A stretch of DNA of 64,000 bases, taken from positions 5,554,064 to 5,618,063 of the forward strand of contig NC_037267.1 of NCBI RefSeq assembly GCF_000002425.4, in the 5' to 3' direction. Position numbers and translations under genes: made by a program. The notes beneath the pieces are model-generated. The model was given only the letters and a program-made list of their open reading frames with translations. It was not told the origin of the DNA and did not search any database. This document shows positions 24,401 through 38,066 of this stretch, one piece after another. The DNA is from Physcomitrium patens. Taxonomy: Eukaryota; Streptophyta; Bryopsida; Funariales; Funariaceae. The stretch's first letter is position 1. Each line of letters opens with the position of its first letter.

Positions 24401-27400
24401 GAGTGTTGTGGTGGTGGTATAACAGTTCAAAGCCATTGAATTTCGAACATCCAATAGAGGCGAGCCAATGTCACAGGTGTTGCATTGCTTGTATATTTAC
24501 CCTCAAACAATTAATCTGAGCAAGAAGCGGAATTTATTTGTGCGAGTGGAGCTTCGTAAAGATGATTACGATATTCGGCAACCTCCATTGGAAGTGAGCT
24601 ACTATCCGATATAATTCTTACCTGACAATCTGCAGCGTGTTGTAGACTACTGTTTGTTTATCATAGGAAGTTTTGGATAGGATTATTTCATATCACGATC
24701 AAACAACCCACTCCTAGCAGCTCATGTGTTCCGCTAAAATATTCTTGTAAGATACTTTATCAAATTTTCATAAATGATAGACAGTTCATGTAAACATGCA
24801 AATTATCGCAATGAAAATATGTTAATTTTTCGTTGTCTCAACTTCTTCTATCAAGGTCTCTAGTTGTAATTTTGGCACTTGGCATTTGACTTTCTTTTGC
24901 TTTCCTATAATACAGGCCCTATATCCAAGAGATTCAGACAGCAACATGCAAAAGTATGGCCATTCTCAAGTTGATGTAAATGTCAAAATTCCTCATTTTC
25001 ATGATGAATTCAAGATTCGTCTTCCAGCTGTGATCACCCCACAGCATCACGTACTCTTCACATTCTTTCATGTGGATCTTCAGATGAAACTTGAGGCTCC
25101 AAAGCCAGTAAGTGATTGTTATGTTATATTCCATCTTCTCAGTAAGCGTATGCCTCTGATTGTTATGTTATGTGTGCTTCAGAGTTGGATAAAATTCTGT
25201 GAGCATGGTTGCAAAGATTTTGTAGTGATTATTTCACTGTTCTTCGGCGACTCTATGTCATTTCATTAAACCTTCGTTGTAGTGCGGATCTTTTTCTTCG
25301 AATTTTTTCCAGACATTATGACGCTTGTCGTGTTATTTTTTTCAGGTGGTTGTCGGATATTCTGTTCTTTCTTTATTTATTGGTGTTCAGTAAGTCTTGC
25401 TTGTTGCTTTTTATTCTTGTGTCTTACATCTGGTTTGCGTCTTTCTTTAGGAAAGACGTGTTCTTAGGAAGTTTTAGTCGACAGCTATGTCATTTGCATT
25501 CCTTAATATCGTGAAATTTGTCGTACACATTGCTATGCGCTTTCTGATTGCGTGTGCTTCTTGATGAAAACGCTTGAAATTCTCTGCTAAATTTGAGGAC
25601 GATCTGTGCAGGGTGCATCGATTAGATGGTACTTTACCTGTAGTGAAAGAGCTCCTCCCTCATTATTTGGATGAGAGTGTCAAGGTACTAAATTCTGTCT
25701 CTTTGGCTTTCCATTTTACTAGTAAACTGTGGATGATATCTTGTTACTTCCTGTCTAGCATCTCTTGGATGTTATGATCATTCTATACTAGCTGAAATGG
25801 TCTAAATCTAAGTTTTTCTTTACGTTTCAGGAGAAAATGGAGTTATTAGATGAAGGCAAAGCAGTTTTCAGGCTTCGATCTCGATTGTGCTCGTCTCTTT
25901 ATCCTGTGAATGCGAAAATTCGAGAATTCTTTGCTGAATATGACAGATATATCTTACACACATCTCATCCTTTGGGGAATGAACTGTTGGAGGTATGCTT
26001 CATAGGTCACTGGAAGTTCAAATTTAAACCAAGTGGAAGCTTTACTTCTATGATTGGTGGAAGAAATAACTATTTTTACAGATCATGATCAATAGTTTTC
26101 TGTGTCTTGAAGGGTTCGTGTTTTGAACTCCTGACATTTAAAATGTCCTTGAAAATATCATAAAAAATGTCATTAATTTTTTTCTTTGTGGCTGAATATA
26201 ATTGGTGAGAACGAGAAATCTTTTTGAACAGTATTCCCGCAGTTCACGTACTCTGCACTCGATCAGAGTTGAAGGGTTTGTTCAATCTTTGAATGGTGAT
26301 GCTGCTCTTGGCACAGGCAATTGGTGGATTGAAGCTTGTCGACCCGTCAGACATGCTACAGTTTCTCCTGCCTACATTGAACATGTTACTGCGCATGATA
26401 GGTGACGGTGGGGAGACACTTCAGGTACCCCACTCAGTTCTTTCATTTCTCCTGGTTCTTTCACGTTTATGTCACCTAGGACACTTTTGGAAGTTGGGGC
26501 TGTCTGTTTCATGTTGCCTTCTTTTCATTCTGTAAAAGGAATTTTGATTTGAACTCATTTTCTCATACATTCTATTCATGGAATCATTAGGTTGCTGCTT
26601 TTCGGGCGATGGTGACCATCATCACAAGGTTAGAATTCGCTTTCAAGTTGTTAAGTATTTATTTGTAGATTTTCTAGTACCAAAGTTGACCGTGTGCTTC
26701 CGATGCCTAGTATTTTGGAACTCCTAGAAATCAATTTATCAGATTTTCAACGTTGTGTTTCTAGCAGGTTGCGACAGGAAAGTCCAGATGGAGGGGGAGA
26801 TCGCAACAAGTACCTGGTTCAATATGTTGATTACTTCTTTGACGATTTTGGAGGTGTTTTGGAACCTGTCTACCCAGGGCTTTGCAGTGTCTGGCGCAGT
26901 CTTGCTCGCAGTAAGGTAATGCTGTAAGTTCTCAACCTCTGTTGCTTTGATAAACTATTTCGTTTCAGCTGTAATGTCGCATAAACGTAGTTTTTGGAAC
27001 TGAATAGGCTTAAGAAGCGAGTAGGACACGTTCTTTGGGATGAGCCTTAACCGTCTCTCGATTAATGCAGGCCAAAGGTTACAGGGTAGGTCCCGTCTAT
27101 GACGACGTACTATCAATGTCATGGTTTTTTCTTGAACTCATTGTGAAGTCTATGGCACTTGAGCAAGCTCGCAAGTTCTCTGAGAACCTTCCTCCTGGTA
27201 TGGAATGTCTATAAGTGTTTGTGGCTTAACATACAATTAACTTTCAGATCATCTTATTGGAGAAGTATTTGTAGAGCTTGGTTTTTAAATTGTTGTTTTA
27301 CAGAACTTTTGAGGCCATGAGCATTCTCTTCATGATTTGCTCCCGAAAACTGACTTTACCTTCCATGTAGGTGAGGATTTACCACCTCTGCAACTCAATG

Positions 27401-29917
27401 ACGAGGTCTTGAAAAGCGTTGGTCAGCTCTATGACTGCTTGCTCACTGAGATTCACGACTGCTGTAAGAAGGGTCTACCACTCGTAAAACGACTAAACAA
27501 TAGCATTGCATTTTTCTGCTACGATCTTCTCTCAGTCATTGAGCCCAGGCAGGTTTTTGAACTGGTATGTGGCTAATCACTTTCTCTCCTATGAAGAACT
27601 AGGCCGTTTACTGTGAAGTAAAGACTGTGTAGTATTAAATAAGGGAGTTATTTTCCTAGCGTTACTCTTCGCCAATTGTGTCTTTTGTTTCATTAAGTAT
27701 ATTGTAAGTAATGTTATTCACTTGTACGAGTTCTGTTCAAATATTTTTTTGGCTTTTGGCTATGTTCCTTTTCAGGTGGCGCTTTACTTTGATAAGTTCA
27801 GTGGTATCTGTCAATCTATGGTGCATGAGTGCAAGCTCAACTATCTTCGCATAATATCCGATCACGACCTCTTTGTAGAGATGCCTGGTCGGGAACCTTC
27901 AGAAAGGTACTGAACCTGTGCTGTTGGAAACTATCATTCTAATTGTGCAGCACCGATTTATATCAGAAGTTCAGGATAGTTGGAACAATTTCTTTCATGA
28001 TCACGGGGTGAGCCGTCGGACTCACTTAGATATTACTCTGCAGGAATTACCTAGCAGCTGTTCTAATGCAGGAGCTCTTCATTACTTTCGAGCTTGAGGA
28101 TGCCTCTTTGAAACTCAAGGTTCGCACACTTTTGGTTTGTTTTTCTATCGTCCACTTTTATTTCCTTAAGATATTCAGTCAATATGGTTAACAGTTTTCT
28201 CCGTCAGTTAGGTTGAAGTATTTGGCTAATTGTATACACAGGACGCTTTATCGGTGGGTCTTCATTTGTTTGAAATAGTATCAGGGTCAGGTTTCTATGT
28301 CTTTTAAGCATGGGAGCGTTTGCTCAATACATGAAATGACTTCCGTTACTTATTGACTGTAATTCTTGGCATTATTTGAGTCGCTCAGGCTGCTCGAACA
28401 CTTGTTGTTCTAATGGCCAAGCATGAATATGATGCTCGATATCAAACCTTGGACGACAAAATGTACATTGCTCAACGCTATTTCCCCTTAATCCTTCACG
28501 TAAGTTCTTCATTTGCATTTTTATGACAGCGAGGAAGAGTATCGCATTTTCTTCCGCAGCAATTTCTACTAATTTGTTATATGTGCTCTTCCATTCTGTA
28601 TCACCAAGATTCGATTCTAGAGTACTTAGCTATAATCTAATCGATTTTCATGAGCACCTAAGCCAATAGGTTGATCTATTGCAGTACCAATGCTAAGAAT
28701 GCAGAAGTCTTAATCGCAGATTTTGGAGGAAATGCCTGTTTTTTACAACTTGAACTCTCCAGAGAAGCGCGAGATTCTGGTGTGTATGCTTCAATACCTT
28801 CATCACCTAGACGATACTACTTTGATCAAGGCGTGGCAACAAAGCGCAGCCCAAACAAGACTCTTTTTCAAGTTGCTTGAAGATAGCCAGAATTTGTTTG
28901 AGGTGTGGCTTTTAGTTGAATTGCTTGTAATTATGCTGTTTTCTTAGTTGTTAAGCAGGTATCATGTTTGAACTTTTGATTACGGATCTGTTCTTGACAT
29001 TCGTCCCGTGGAATACTACCTCAAAGCCGTAATTACGATTTCTGATCAATTGTATGCTCAAGCCATCGCTTGATGTCTTGTTGTACAGTAACTGTGTTGG
29101 TATAAGCAATGCCATACACTTCAAGCATGAGTTATTATACAAAATGGTTTTGATAAGCAGTTTATTTTTTGGGGCTTTTTGTTTTTGTCCTGCAGTACAA
29201 GAAGGCTGGAGCTGATGGTTTAATGGGTGCCATGTCTAAATCTGACCAAGGTGATGGAGTCATCCGCTACACGGAAAAGTTGTCACCATCTGTTAACTTA
29301 TTTTTGGCGGAAGCTTCTCGTCACGATGGTCGGGTATGCGTTGCTTATACATTGAGCAAAGTGGTAATATTATTTAAGTTGACGTTCGCAAGATTCACTT
29401 GAAAGGATCTAGTACATATACTGTGATTCCTAGAACCCGTTCTCAGATTTGCGTCCATAGAATCCCTTGATTTCTTTCGTAGATACATCGGAATTATTTT
29501 GTGTTGAATACGGAAGAACTGCTTGACTTTGCATTTGGTTTGTACCACATTTTCTTATTTTTAGATCTCAAGAACCTGTCTTGTTACTAAAGAGATGCTG
29601 TCATACACACGCGCAAATGTTGTCTTGGACTTCACTAAGTGGCGTTTCTCTCTTTGTTGTGTAAATTTGCAGTGGTCAAACACTCCAGCTACCTCAGATA
29701 ACGGTAGTTATTTTTGGAAGCGAGTTAGTCCTCAAATGAGTTCTCCAACGCAAGTGTACAGGGAGATTTCAACCCATGGATTAGGCCTAGGCCCAACCTC
29801 TGGAAAATCGAGTGCACAACTTCGTGCTAGTCTGCATCCTATGCTACGACATAAGCTCGTATGTGTGATCATACATTAAATTTTGTCCGTGTCCTCTAGA
29901 GCTTTGCTTTCATCAAC

Positions 29918-29970
<53 letters not shown>

Positions 29971-29981
29971 TGTATTTATCG

Positions 29982-30014
<33 letters not shown>

Positions 30015-31500
30015 CGTTTATCTATTTTTAAAATTTTCCATATGCTTTTAAATATTGCGAACTTAATAAATACATTTATTTTCTAATGGTACTTGTTATT
30101 TGGATCATTTTCAGGAAATGTGGGAGGAAAATCTCAGTGCTTCTGTAACCCTACAGATCTTGGAAATTGTTGAAAAGTTTATGGATGCTGCAGCAGTTCA
30201 TGTGGCAGTAACTGACTATGTTAAGCTTGACTGTATCACAACTATCTTCATCGGCTTCCTGAGCCGTAGTCAACCCCTACCGTTCTGGAAAGCGTTTCTG
30301 CCAGTCTTCAATTCTCTTTTTAAGAGTCATGGCTCAATCTTGATGACTCGAGAGAACGATAGGTTTTTAAAACAAGTGGTGTTTCATCTGCTGCGCCTTG
30401 CTGTGTTTAGAAACGAATCCATTCGCAAAATGGCAGTTGTGGGACTTCAGATTCTTGTTCGCGTAAGTTCTAACAATTATGCTTTTATGGTATATTATGT
30501 GATTTCATTGATGTAATCACATCTTTTAGCATAGTGTCACCGATTGCTGAGAATTGACATTGACTTTATTTTGCTTTCAGTTGGGTTACAATCTCCGTAA
30601 ACTCATTATATATTTGTATGAAGCGTTCTATTTTATTTGTCTACAAGCTTGTGCTTCGAGAAATATTGGATGTGGGACCAACTCTAAAAATTGTGCATCT
30701 TCTTGCAGACATCTTTTTGTTGCTTTCAGAACATCTCAAGGTTGAGAGTTATGCTGACTATCACTCTATCAGAGTTGATGTCAGATGTGCAAGTCACTCA
30801 AACAAGAATGGATGGCGTGCTGGAAAGGAGTGGTGAAGCCCAGCGCCTTCAGAATTCTTTAAAGCAAATGGCTATGGCTTCTTACAGCGAAGAGTTGTTG
30901 CGTGAATGTGGTCTTCCTGAAGATACATTGGATGCTAATTTTGACAATGAAGGCAAAGAGTTCTGGAATTGGTCAGAAGTGAGCGATTTGTCGGAGACAC
31001 TTTTGAAAGCACTTGACGCGGCAACTGATCATGCCCTTATGGTGTATATTTTACCTCTTTATATGTGGTAGACTGTGATTGTTGAATCTCACCAATGCCA
31101 TGACCTCATTTACCGTTCTGAAAATTGTGGTTTTTGGTACCAAGCATTGATTGGATAACGGATTTCTTTCACTGCATTCATTCATTCAAAAAGTATTCAA
31201 TGTTTTGCAGGCGCCATCAATGATGACAGACAAGTATTCTACTACTGAAGGATTTTACTGCCTGGCTTGGGCTTACAAAAATGTCCCAGATTTGCATATT
31301 ATGTGGCTTTTATATCTGTGTGATGCCCATCAACAAAACCAATCATGGGCTGAAGCTGCTCAGTGTGCAGTTGCTGTAGCAGGTGTTATAATGCAGGTAA
31401 TTGGTATAGATCTTGACCGAGGCTGTAAAGATTTATGAATGGATAGTGTGCTGTGTTAGTCGGTCATGGTCTTGCTACTCTGTCCTTTAAAGCACCTTGC

Positions 31501-31560
<60 letters not shown>

Positions 31561-33141
31561 ATTTTTTTTAAATGTTTCATTTATTATTTAATGTTTATTC
31601 TTCTTTTTGTTCTTTGTCTGGATTATGTACTCATTGATGTACCAACATTTCTTACGCTGCATTTTAGCGTGAAAGAGATTCATGTACTTCGCTTTGCAGG
31701 CAATAGTTGGACAGAAGGACAATCTTTGGGGTAAAGATCATGTGGCTGCTCTTTGCAAGATTTGCCCTATGCTCAGAGGTTCTGTTGTTGGAGAGGCAGC
31801 GTCTGCTGAAGTGGAGGGCTATGGAACATCGAAGTTGACAGTAGAGTCGGCTGTAAAATACCTGCAATTAGCTAACAAACTGTTTATTCAAGCAGAGCTT
31901 TTTCACTTTTGTTGCAACATTCTGGAGCTTATCATCCCAGTTTACAAGGCCCGAAGATCTTATGGTCAGCTATCTAAGTGCTACACATCTCTGTGCAGCA
32001 TTTATGAGGCTTTACAAGAGCAAGAAGCAAGTCCTATTCCGTTCAAGGATGCAACATATTACAGGGTTGGATTTTACGGCTCGCAGTTTGGAAAAATGGA
32101 CCGCAAAGAGTATGTCTACAGAGAGGCGCGTGATGTCCGTTTAGGTGATGTCATGCAAGCTATGGGAACCATTTATGAGTCTAAAGTAGTGGAAGGTGGT
32201 CAAACACTACATATCATTCCTGATTCTCGTCAAGTGAGTGATCAGGATCTTAAACCTGGAGTATGCTACTTACAAATAACATCAGTCGACCCTGTTCTCG
32301 AAGATGAGGATCTAGACCTCCGTAAGGAAAGGAAACCTCCCGAGAGTACTTCAAGAGTAACTACGCGAGTCTTTGATCGTTTCTTATTTGACACTCCTTT
32401 TACCAAGAATGGACGAACACAGGGAGGGTTAGAAGCCCAGTGGAAGCGTCGAACTATTTTGCAGACTGAGGGGCCTTTTCCTGCTCTTGTCAATCGTTTA
32501 TTGGTGATTCAGTCAGAATCTCGTGAGTTCTCGCCCATTGAGAATGCCATCGGCATGATTGAGGGCCGCTACAAGGCTTTATTAGGTGAACTTGAAGAGC
32601 ATGAAAGAATGGATGGCGACCAGGCCCCACGATTGCAGAGCCTGCAGCGAATATTGCAAGGAAGCGTAGCTGTTCAGGTATATTATTGTGTATGCATTCC
32701 TTGGTTTTTCGTCAGAAAGCTGTCCTGTTACAGCTTTCCGTTTCATTCTTATGTGATTTTCAGTGTTGTTCGGCTAGTAATCATCTGGTTATCGATAAGC
32801 GGAGTGGTGATAACCTCCTCAAATTACTTGTCTGATTCACTTTGAGCCCTGTTTCAACTTTAATTTGTTGTGTTGTTCTATTTCAGGTAAACAGTGGAGT
32901 ACTTGGAGTGTGCACTGCGTTCTTGTCAGGGGAGCCAACAACTAAGCTGCGTTTAGAAGAGCTTCACCAACTAATATCTGTGTTGATGGAGTTTATGGCT
33001 GTATGCAAAAAGGCCATTCGCGTTCATTCTAGGTTAATTGGAGAAGAGGATCAAGATTTTCATTCAAATCTAGTGATCGGTTTTCAGTCTCTAAGAGAAG
33101 AGCTTTCTCGTTACATTCCTGCCATATTACCCGAACTTTGA
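21456..33141 (+). CDS. SPK1: SPIKE1, DOCK-family guanine nucleotide exchange factor for ROP GTPases
   Basis: Thirty coding exons join in phase to 1857 residues, close to Arabidopsis SPK1 (about 1830). Exons: 21456-21539, 21677-21839, 22010-22113, 22403-22515, 22646-22701, 22789-22916, 23051-23188, 23477-23797, 23975-24262, 24426-24593, 24916-25107, 25346-25389, 25612-25684, 25831-25992, 26317-26424, 26591-26628, 26768-26915, 27071-27197, 27371-27564, 27776-27906, 28044-28119, 28389-28499, 28720-28902, 29196-29333, 29673-29858, 30115-30462, 30709-31041, 31211-31396, 31700-32677, 32887-33141. All introns are GT-AG except the second, which is GC-AG. Order: N-terminal region (EWVKDDNKYGRY near residue 48), DHR-1 (about 484-650), helical middle (YVDYFFDDFGG, RVGPVYDDVLSM, ISDHDLFVEMPGR) and C-terminal DHR-2 (about 1390-1850). 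Known role in plants: SPK1 loads ROP/RAC GTPases with GTP and so drives SCAR/WAVE-ARP2/3 actin assembly, cell shape and ER exit site function. It ends PAILPEL-stop, as in the family. The start could lie further upstream (see 20726). Confidence 0.96.
22273..22303. repeat. (TTA)n microsatellite in SPK1 intron 3
   Basis: About ten TTA units lie in the intron 22114-22402. Confidence 0.93.
24426..25992 (+). other. SPK1: SPK1 exons 10-14 encoding the DHR-1 (C2-like) domain
   Basis: These exons carry LHCLYIYPQTINLSKKRN, RVELRKDDYDIR, HVLFTFFHVDLQMKLEAP and the VVVGY strand, which are the recognisable landmarks of DHR-1. In DOCK proteins this C2-like domain binds phosphoinositides and recruits the exchange factor to membranes. 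Exon 12 is only 44 bases (25346-25389). It is placed by its CA|GTAAGT donor and by frame continuity into exon 13. Confidence 0.85.
29918..30011. repeat. Compound (GT)n(TA)n microsatellite pair in SPK1 intron 25
   Basis: The run is (GT)10 at 29918-29937, then (TA)n to 29966, then a second (TA)n at 29983-30011. All of it sits within the intron 29859-30114 and leaves both splice sites untouched. Confidence 0.95.
31211..33141 (+). other. SPK1: SPK1 exons 28-30 encoding the catalytic DHR-2 domain
   Basis: Three exons hold the GTPase-exchange domain. Exon 29 is the longest of the gene (978 bases) and includes YLQLANKLFIQAELFHFC, DATYYRVGFYG, RVFDRFLFDTPFTKNG and ENAIGMIEGR. The exon 29/30 junction falls inside VAVQVNSGVLGVC, the stretch that corresponds to the nucleotide-sensor insert of DHR-2. 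Exon 30 ends the domain with AVCKKAIRVHSRLIGEEDQ. Everything needed for catalysis appears intact. Confidence 0.88.
31501..31558. repeat. (GT)n(GA)n microsatellite in SPK1 intron 28
   Basis: Ten GT units run directly into about nineteen GA units, within the intron 31397-31699. The length suggests it is polymorphic. Confidence 0.95.
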
Positions 33142-34973
33142 GAGCTGGAAGATCGTTTTGAATTATGCCAAAGAATCGAAGGTAGTTTCGGTGTTCGTTT
33201 CGACTGGGTTCCTGGAGGCAGCTATGTTAGGCAGCTATCACTTCTTCGAGAGTGATATCCTTGATGATTTGGAGTAGCCCATCTCAGGTGACATGACCCA
33301 TCCTTGAGAATCGACTCGACATATCCCTTAACGAGTCGCAGACCAATTGTCTCTTGTGTGGTTTCGGTAATCGTAGAATGAGTTGGCAAGGAACATAACC
33401 TTAAGCTGATTGTGGCAATCGGATGTAAGGAAGTAGACTCTTAGCGAGTAGTTGTGTAGTCCCCCAATTGCGGGTCTCAAAGATTTTTATGTACATTTGC
33501 AGCCCCCTATTTGGGACCGTGTCATACTGATTTGTTGTAAACAATAGTGAGATGATGGCCTAGTTAGCAGGCAACCTGGAAGTTAAGTTCCGAACTAGGA
33601 TCTGGATCCTGCACTTCTTTTCTTAGAATTTGTTCCTAAGCCACACTTTGCTGTTATTGATGTAGTATACTGCCGAGCACATCTGTCTGGAAATCAACTG
33701 AGTCTTATGCATCTTGTAAAAATAGTATGAGCAAGGAATTCGAACTTTTCTGAAAGAACAAAACTATAGAAGTGAAGTTGGCGAAAACATGTCATGAACA
33801 AGTTTTCTGTGGTTGGTCATCGTATTTAGAACTATGCTCTTCACTTGAGCCTCGACTTCGACTGATAATTCCAACAGTTCGGTTGTTTTGATTAATGTCA
33901 GATACGCTAATTTCAAGCACCTTATTGCTTTGTCTGACAGTGATGTATTCTGACCAAGTCAGAGCACGACAATGCCTAACTGTTCCCAACACAAGCTGTA
34001 ACTCATATGGTGGCTTCAAGAATCGCACGGCAGGATCCATATGGTTCCACCTGAAGTGAATGCTGAAGCTACTAATCTCACACATCGAACCTGCGGCAAC
34101 GGATTGTGAGCATCGTTCATCTCCATCACTTGAACGCAATCTTTTGGGGCACAACTCTCTGATCTGTCAACTCCAGTTGACGGATGACGGGGTTTCGAAA
34201 TTCGGTATGACATGGGAACACACCATGCAACAAATGGTCGCGCGCCAAGTGGAAGCTGGTCAAGGAAGTCAATACAGTCTTACCCGTGAATCGGAACGCG
34301 GGCCCCTCAAGAAACTTCAGAGTCCTTTCTGCCGTTGCTTCCGATCACGGATGTATGTGCACATACACCCACAACCTCAGACTGTAGCATCTGCATTAAT
34401 CAAATGTCTCTGCCGTCGATTGTGCAACGATGGTCATGGATGGCCATGCGGCCATGACCGTCAGCTCGGGTTTAGTCTTCCTTCCTCTTTTACTAGGCTC
34501 CAATAAGTTGTGTGTGTCTCACAACTAGGTTTGGATTTCGAGAGATCTTTGACGCGATTCTGCCTTGAGAGGGGACCGGAACAAGCCGTCATGTGATGAC
34601 AGTGCTATCAACGAAGTGGTCTGCTGTCGGCAACCACAGTCTGCGCATCCCTAGTTTTGGTGCGGACCGAAACCCAGGTTTACGTCCCCTCTCTGTCGCA
34701 AAAAGTTTCTGTCTTCATTCCCGTCATCTATTGTGGCCTTCAATTCCTTTCTCGGGTCTCTGAGTACGACGTAAGCATCGAAGCAGTTGGTGTTCTCCTT
34801 GTGGCTTCATTTGCTACCGGTGGTCTCGAAATTGAGGTTCGTCATCCCGGTTGTGGGTTTTTGGAGATTCGGGGTGAAGGGCTCTAGTTTTGGTTGTGAG
34901 GATCGCCCTGTAGCGGCCTTGAGCTCATGCATTGGGGTTCAGGAGGTTTTGGAGGTCAAGCGTATTTAAGGAG
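33142..34973. other. SPK1 3' flank and aspartic protease promoter region
   Basis: The first few hundred bases should be SPK1 3' untranslated sequence. The rest leads up to the protease gene and probably holds its promoter and leader. A 148-codon frame at 34060-34506 has no recognisable domain or codon-level signal and overlaps equally long minus-strand frames, so I do not call it a gene. Confidence 0.5.
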
Positions 34974-37900
34974 ATGAGGGGAGTTATGGTTATTTCCATG
35001 CCGACGGACGGGGACTCCAAGGCAGTGTGTGCGGCTGTCTGGCATCAAGATCCTTCGCAGATGCATTTGCCGGCCCTTTTACCGCCGCAACCAGCGATTG
35101 CAGGCAGCAGTGGCCGCTCGTTTTTAAGGCGTCGAAGAAGGATGACGAAGGTTATGGGCTTCCTCATTATGCTTATATTTGCAATTCTCCTGGGGTTGAG
35201 GGCACCGAACCTTCTCACCACGGAGCACCAGCAGGAAAATGAAGACAAGCGCGTCCATGTGTATACGCTGTACCCCAAGTTCACCACGGTCCCTATTAAA
35301 ATGACCCAAATTCGTCGGACTCTTCTGGAGCGTGACCTTAGCCGACTGGGGAAATCATCCGTTGGGAATCATTCTGTACGATTTCATGTTGGTGGCAACA
35401 TATATCCTGACGGGTACTTGTAGACCTCTTCCCAATTCTTTTGCTTTTTCTAGCACTAGAAGTCTTTTTTGGGTACTTTATCTAATGGATCAATGTTGGA
35501 ATTTTTCAGTAGTAATATATGCAGACGTCATAGTGCAATTACAACGATGTCGGAGTTGTATGTATTCTTTTGGTCAAGTTTGAATGTCTTGTTTTTTTTT
35601 AAAGGTCGTAGGTTGCATTAGATCTTCTCATGTTTGAGAATCTGATAGTGCTTGGTTAATGGTTCAATTGAGGCGCTTGCAGGTTGTATTACATGGCGCT
35701 TCTCTTGGGAAGTCCTCCTAAGTTATACTTCCTAGATATGGACACGGGCAGCGATCTGACGTGGGCACAATGTGATGCTCCATGTCGTAACTGTGCCATT
35801 GTAAGTGTTTGTATACTGGCTTCGTGGGCATCTACTTTTGTCGTGGATTTTGGTTGTTCGCTAAGTGGATGTTGGTCGTGCGTGATTTCTTCTTTCTTTG
35901 CATTTCTTTCACTAAGGAAGTTGGGCTGGTTTATTCTAAGGGAGTCGGTTCAATGTTCTACATGTTCAGGGGCCGCATGGGCTTTACAATCCTAAGAAAG
36001 CCAAGGTGGTGGATTGCCACCTTCCCGTATGTGCCCAAATTCAACAAGGAGGTTCGTATGAATGCAACAGTGACGTCAAACAATGTGATTACGAAGTGGA
36101 GTATGCTGACGGTAGTTCTACTATGGGGGTCTTAGTGGAAGATACACTCACCGTGCGTCTCACAAATGGAACTCTTATTCAGACGAAGGCTATTATTGGG
36201 TATATCCTTGTGGATCCCTAACAATGTAATAGTAATTAGGTTGAATTTTATCTACGAATTTGGAAGTCTTTTGGATGGTACCATGAACAGACCGTGCTCT
36301 TTGAACATAGGATTCGATGAACAATTCCCTCATATTCTTGAACATTTGCAAATTTATCTGTTTAGAATTCTATGCATTTAATAGTATAAATTAGTGAACC
36401 TAGTAATATGATACTAACCCGTGACGTTTTTATATCTAAAACAGATGTGGTTATGATCAGCAGGGGACTTTGGCAAAGTCACCTGCCAGCACCGATGGCG
36501 TCATTGGCCTGAGCAGCTCTAAAGTAGCACTTCCCGCCCAGCTTGCAGAGAAGGGGATCATCAAAAATGTTCTAGGTCACTGCCTTGCAGATGGAAGCAA
36601 TGGAGGTGGTTACCTGTTTTTTGGCGACGAACTTGTCCCATCTTGGGGCATGACTTGGACTCCTATGATGGGAAAGCCAGAAATGTACGTATTTGTTACT
36701 TGTATAAATAGAATATATACATCAGCTCTTTCTGTATCTGCCACGGTACAGCTCTCAATCTATTTCTCTGCATCAATTCAGGTAGCTCTTTGTTTATGAT
36801 TGATGAGACTGAGGTCGTTCGTATCGTTGGCAGGTTGGGTTATCAGGCTCGCTTGCAAAGTATCAGGTATGGAGGAGATTCGTTGGTGCTTAACAATGAC
36901 GAAGATTTGACCAGGAGTACCAGCAGTGTAATGTTTGATAGTGGGACCTCATTCACGTATTTGGTTCCTCAGGCATATGCTTCTGTTCTTTCTGCGGTGA
37001 GTTTTGCTATGCCGTTTATTTTTGGTATGGTTTAGTTTTTGAGCTACTGAATGAAACTTATTCATCTTTCTTTCACATTATCTGAGAGCAGGTTGAGAAG
37101 CAAGCCAAACAGAGTGGTCTCTTACGGGTTAAGTCTGATACGACCCTGCCTTACTGTTGGCGAGGCCCGTCCCCTTTTCAGTAAGCTCATTTCAGCCTGT
37201 TTTTTAAGAACTCATCTCATACCAACTTAGATTCAGTTTGGTTGGCTGTTGGATGTTTGATTATGGTAGTAATGCGCAGGCATTTGATACTTATAATTGT
37301 TTGATGTGCTGCGGCAGGTCTATTACGGATGTTCACCAATACTTCAAAACTTTGACTCTTGATTTCGGTGGACGTAATTGGTTTGCAACGGATAGCACCT
37401 TGGACCTCAGCCCTCAGGGCTACCTGATTGTTTCGGTATGTATTCTTTGAACATACAAGTTAATTTTAGCATTTAAAACCTCACCTTGTTGTTTTTATTT
37501 GACGGCTCCCTCCCAAATGTAAGGTAGCATTGGAATGTGTATTACCGTAAGACATGCTCTCAATCTAATTCTGTACTTCTTGTGATGGTTGTAGACACAA
37601 GGCAATGTTTGTCTAGGTATTTTGGATGCAAGTGGCGCAAGTCTTGAGGTCACAAACATTATTGGCGGTAATGTGCTTTAACAACTCTTACCATCGCGTT
37701 ATGTCTTGTATAAGTCTAACAGGTGCACTTATTACAGCATAAGGTACTAAATGAATTTGGAAACTCTTGCGCTGTTGAGACATACACAGTATATTTTACA
37801 CGCCACACCAACATCTGAAGGTGTATAGACATCTCATTTTATGGTTGTATTAATCAGTCTTTTGTATGTGAAAGTAATAATTCTTACTGAGATCTCACAG

Positions 37901-38066
37901 CATGTGAACGTTGTGGATATTTTTTGCAGATGTATCAATGCGGGGTTATTTGGTTGTCTACGACAACGTTCGAGACCGAATAGGGTGGATACGCAGAAAT
38001 TGTCACTCCCGCCCCACAAAGACTTCATCACAATTCGTCTCTCAAGTAACTTCTCTGCTCACATGA
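34974..38066 (+). CDS. Membrane-anchored pepsin-like (A1) aspartic protease
   Basis: Nine exons join in phase to 535 residues: 34974-35413, 35683-35800, 35970-36199, 36445-36684, 36834-36996, 37092-37180, 37318-37435, 37595-37667, 37930-38066. The ATG at 34974 is the first in frame. An Arg cluster (residues 52-56) precedes one hydrophobic segment (59-76, VMGFLIMLIFAILLGLRA), so the protein is probably a type II membrane protein with its catalytic domain on the lumenal or outer side. Catalytic motifs are intact: Asp167 in DMDTGSDLTW and Asp378 in MFDSGTSFTY. Family landmarks include GNIYPDGLYYMALLLGSPP, CDYEVEYADGSSTMGVL, CGYDQQGTLA, GHCLADGSNGGGYLFFGD and the C-terminal GDVSMRGYLVVYDNVRDRIG. 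The pattern of Cys pairs matches nucellin-type plant proteases. The closest plant relatives I recall are the APCB1-type proteases, one of which cleaves the co-chaperone BAG6 in Arabidopsis. The substrate here is unknown. Confidence 0.94.

Noticed and set aside
33540..33620. 5S rRNA-like phrase (AAGTTAAGTTCCGAACT) after SPK1
   Set aside because: Only a short stretch resembles 5S. The internal control regions and the rest of the gene are absent.
34060..34506. 148-codon plus-strand frame between SPK1 and the protease gene
   Set aside because: It has no domain and no protein-like periodicity, overlaps comparable minus-strand frames and sits in the expected promoter and leader region.
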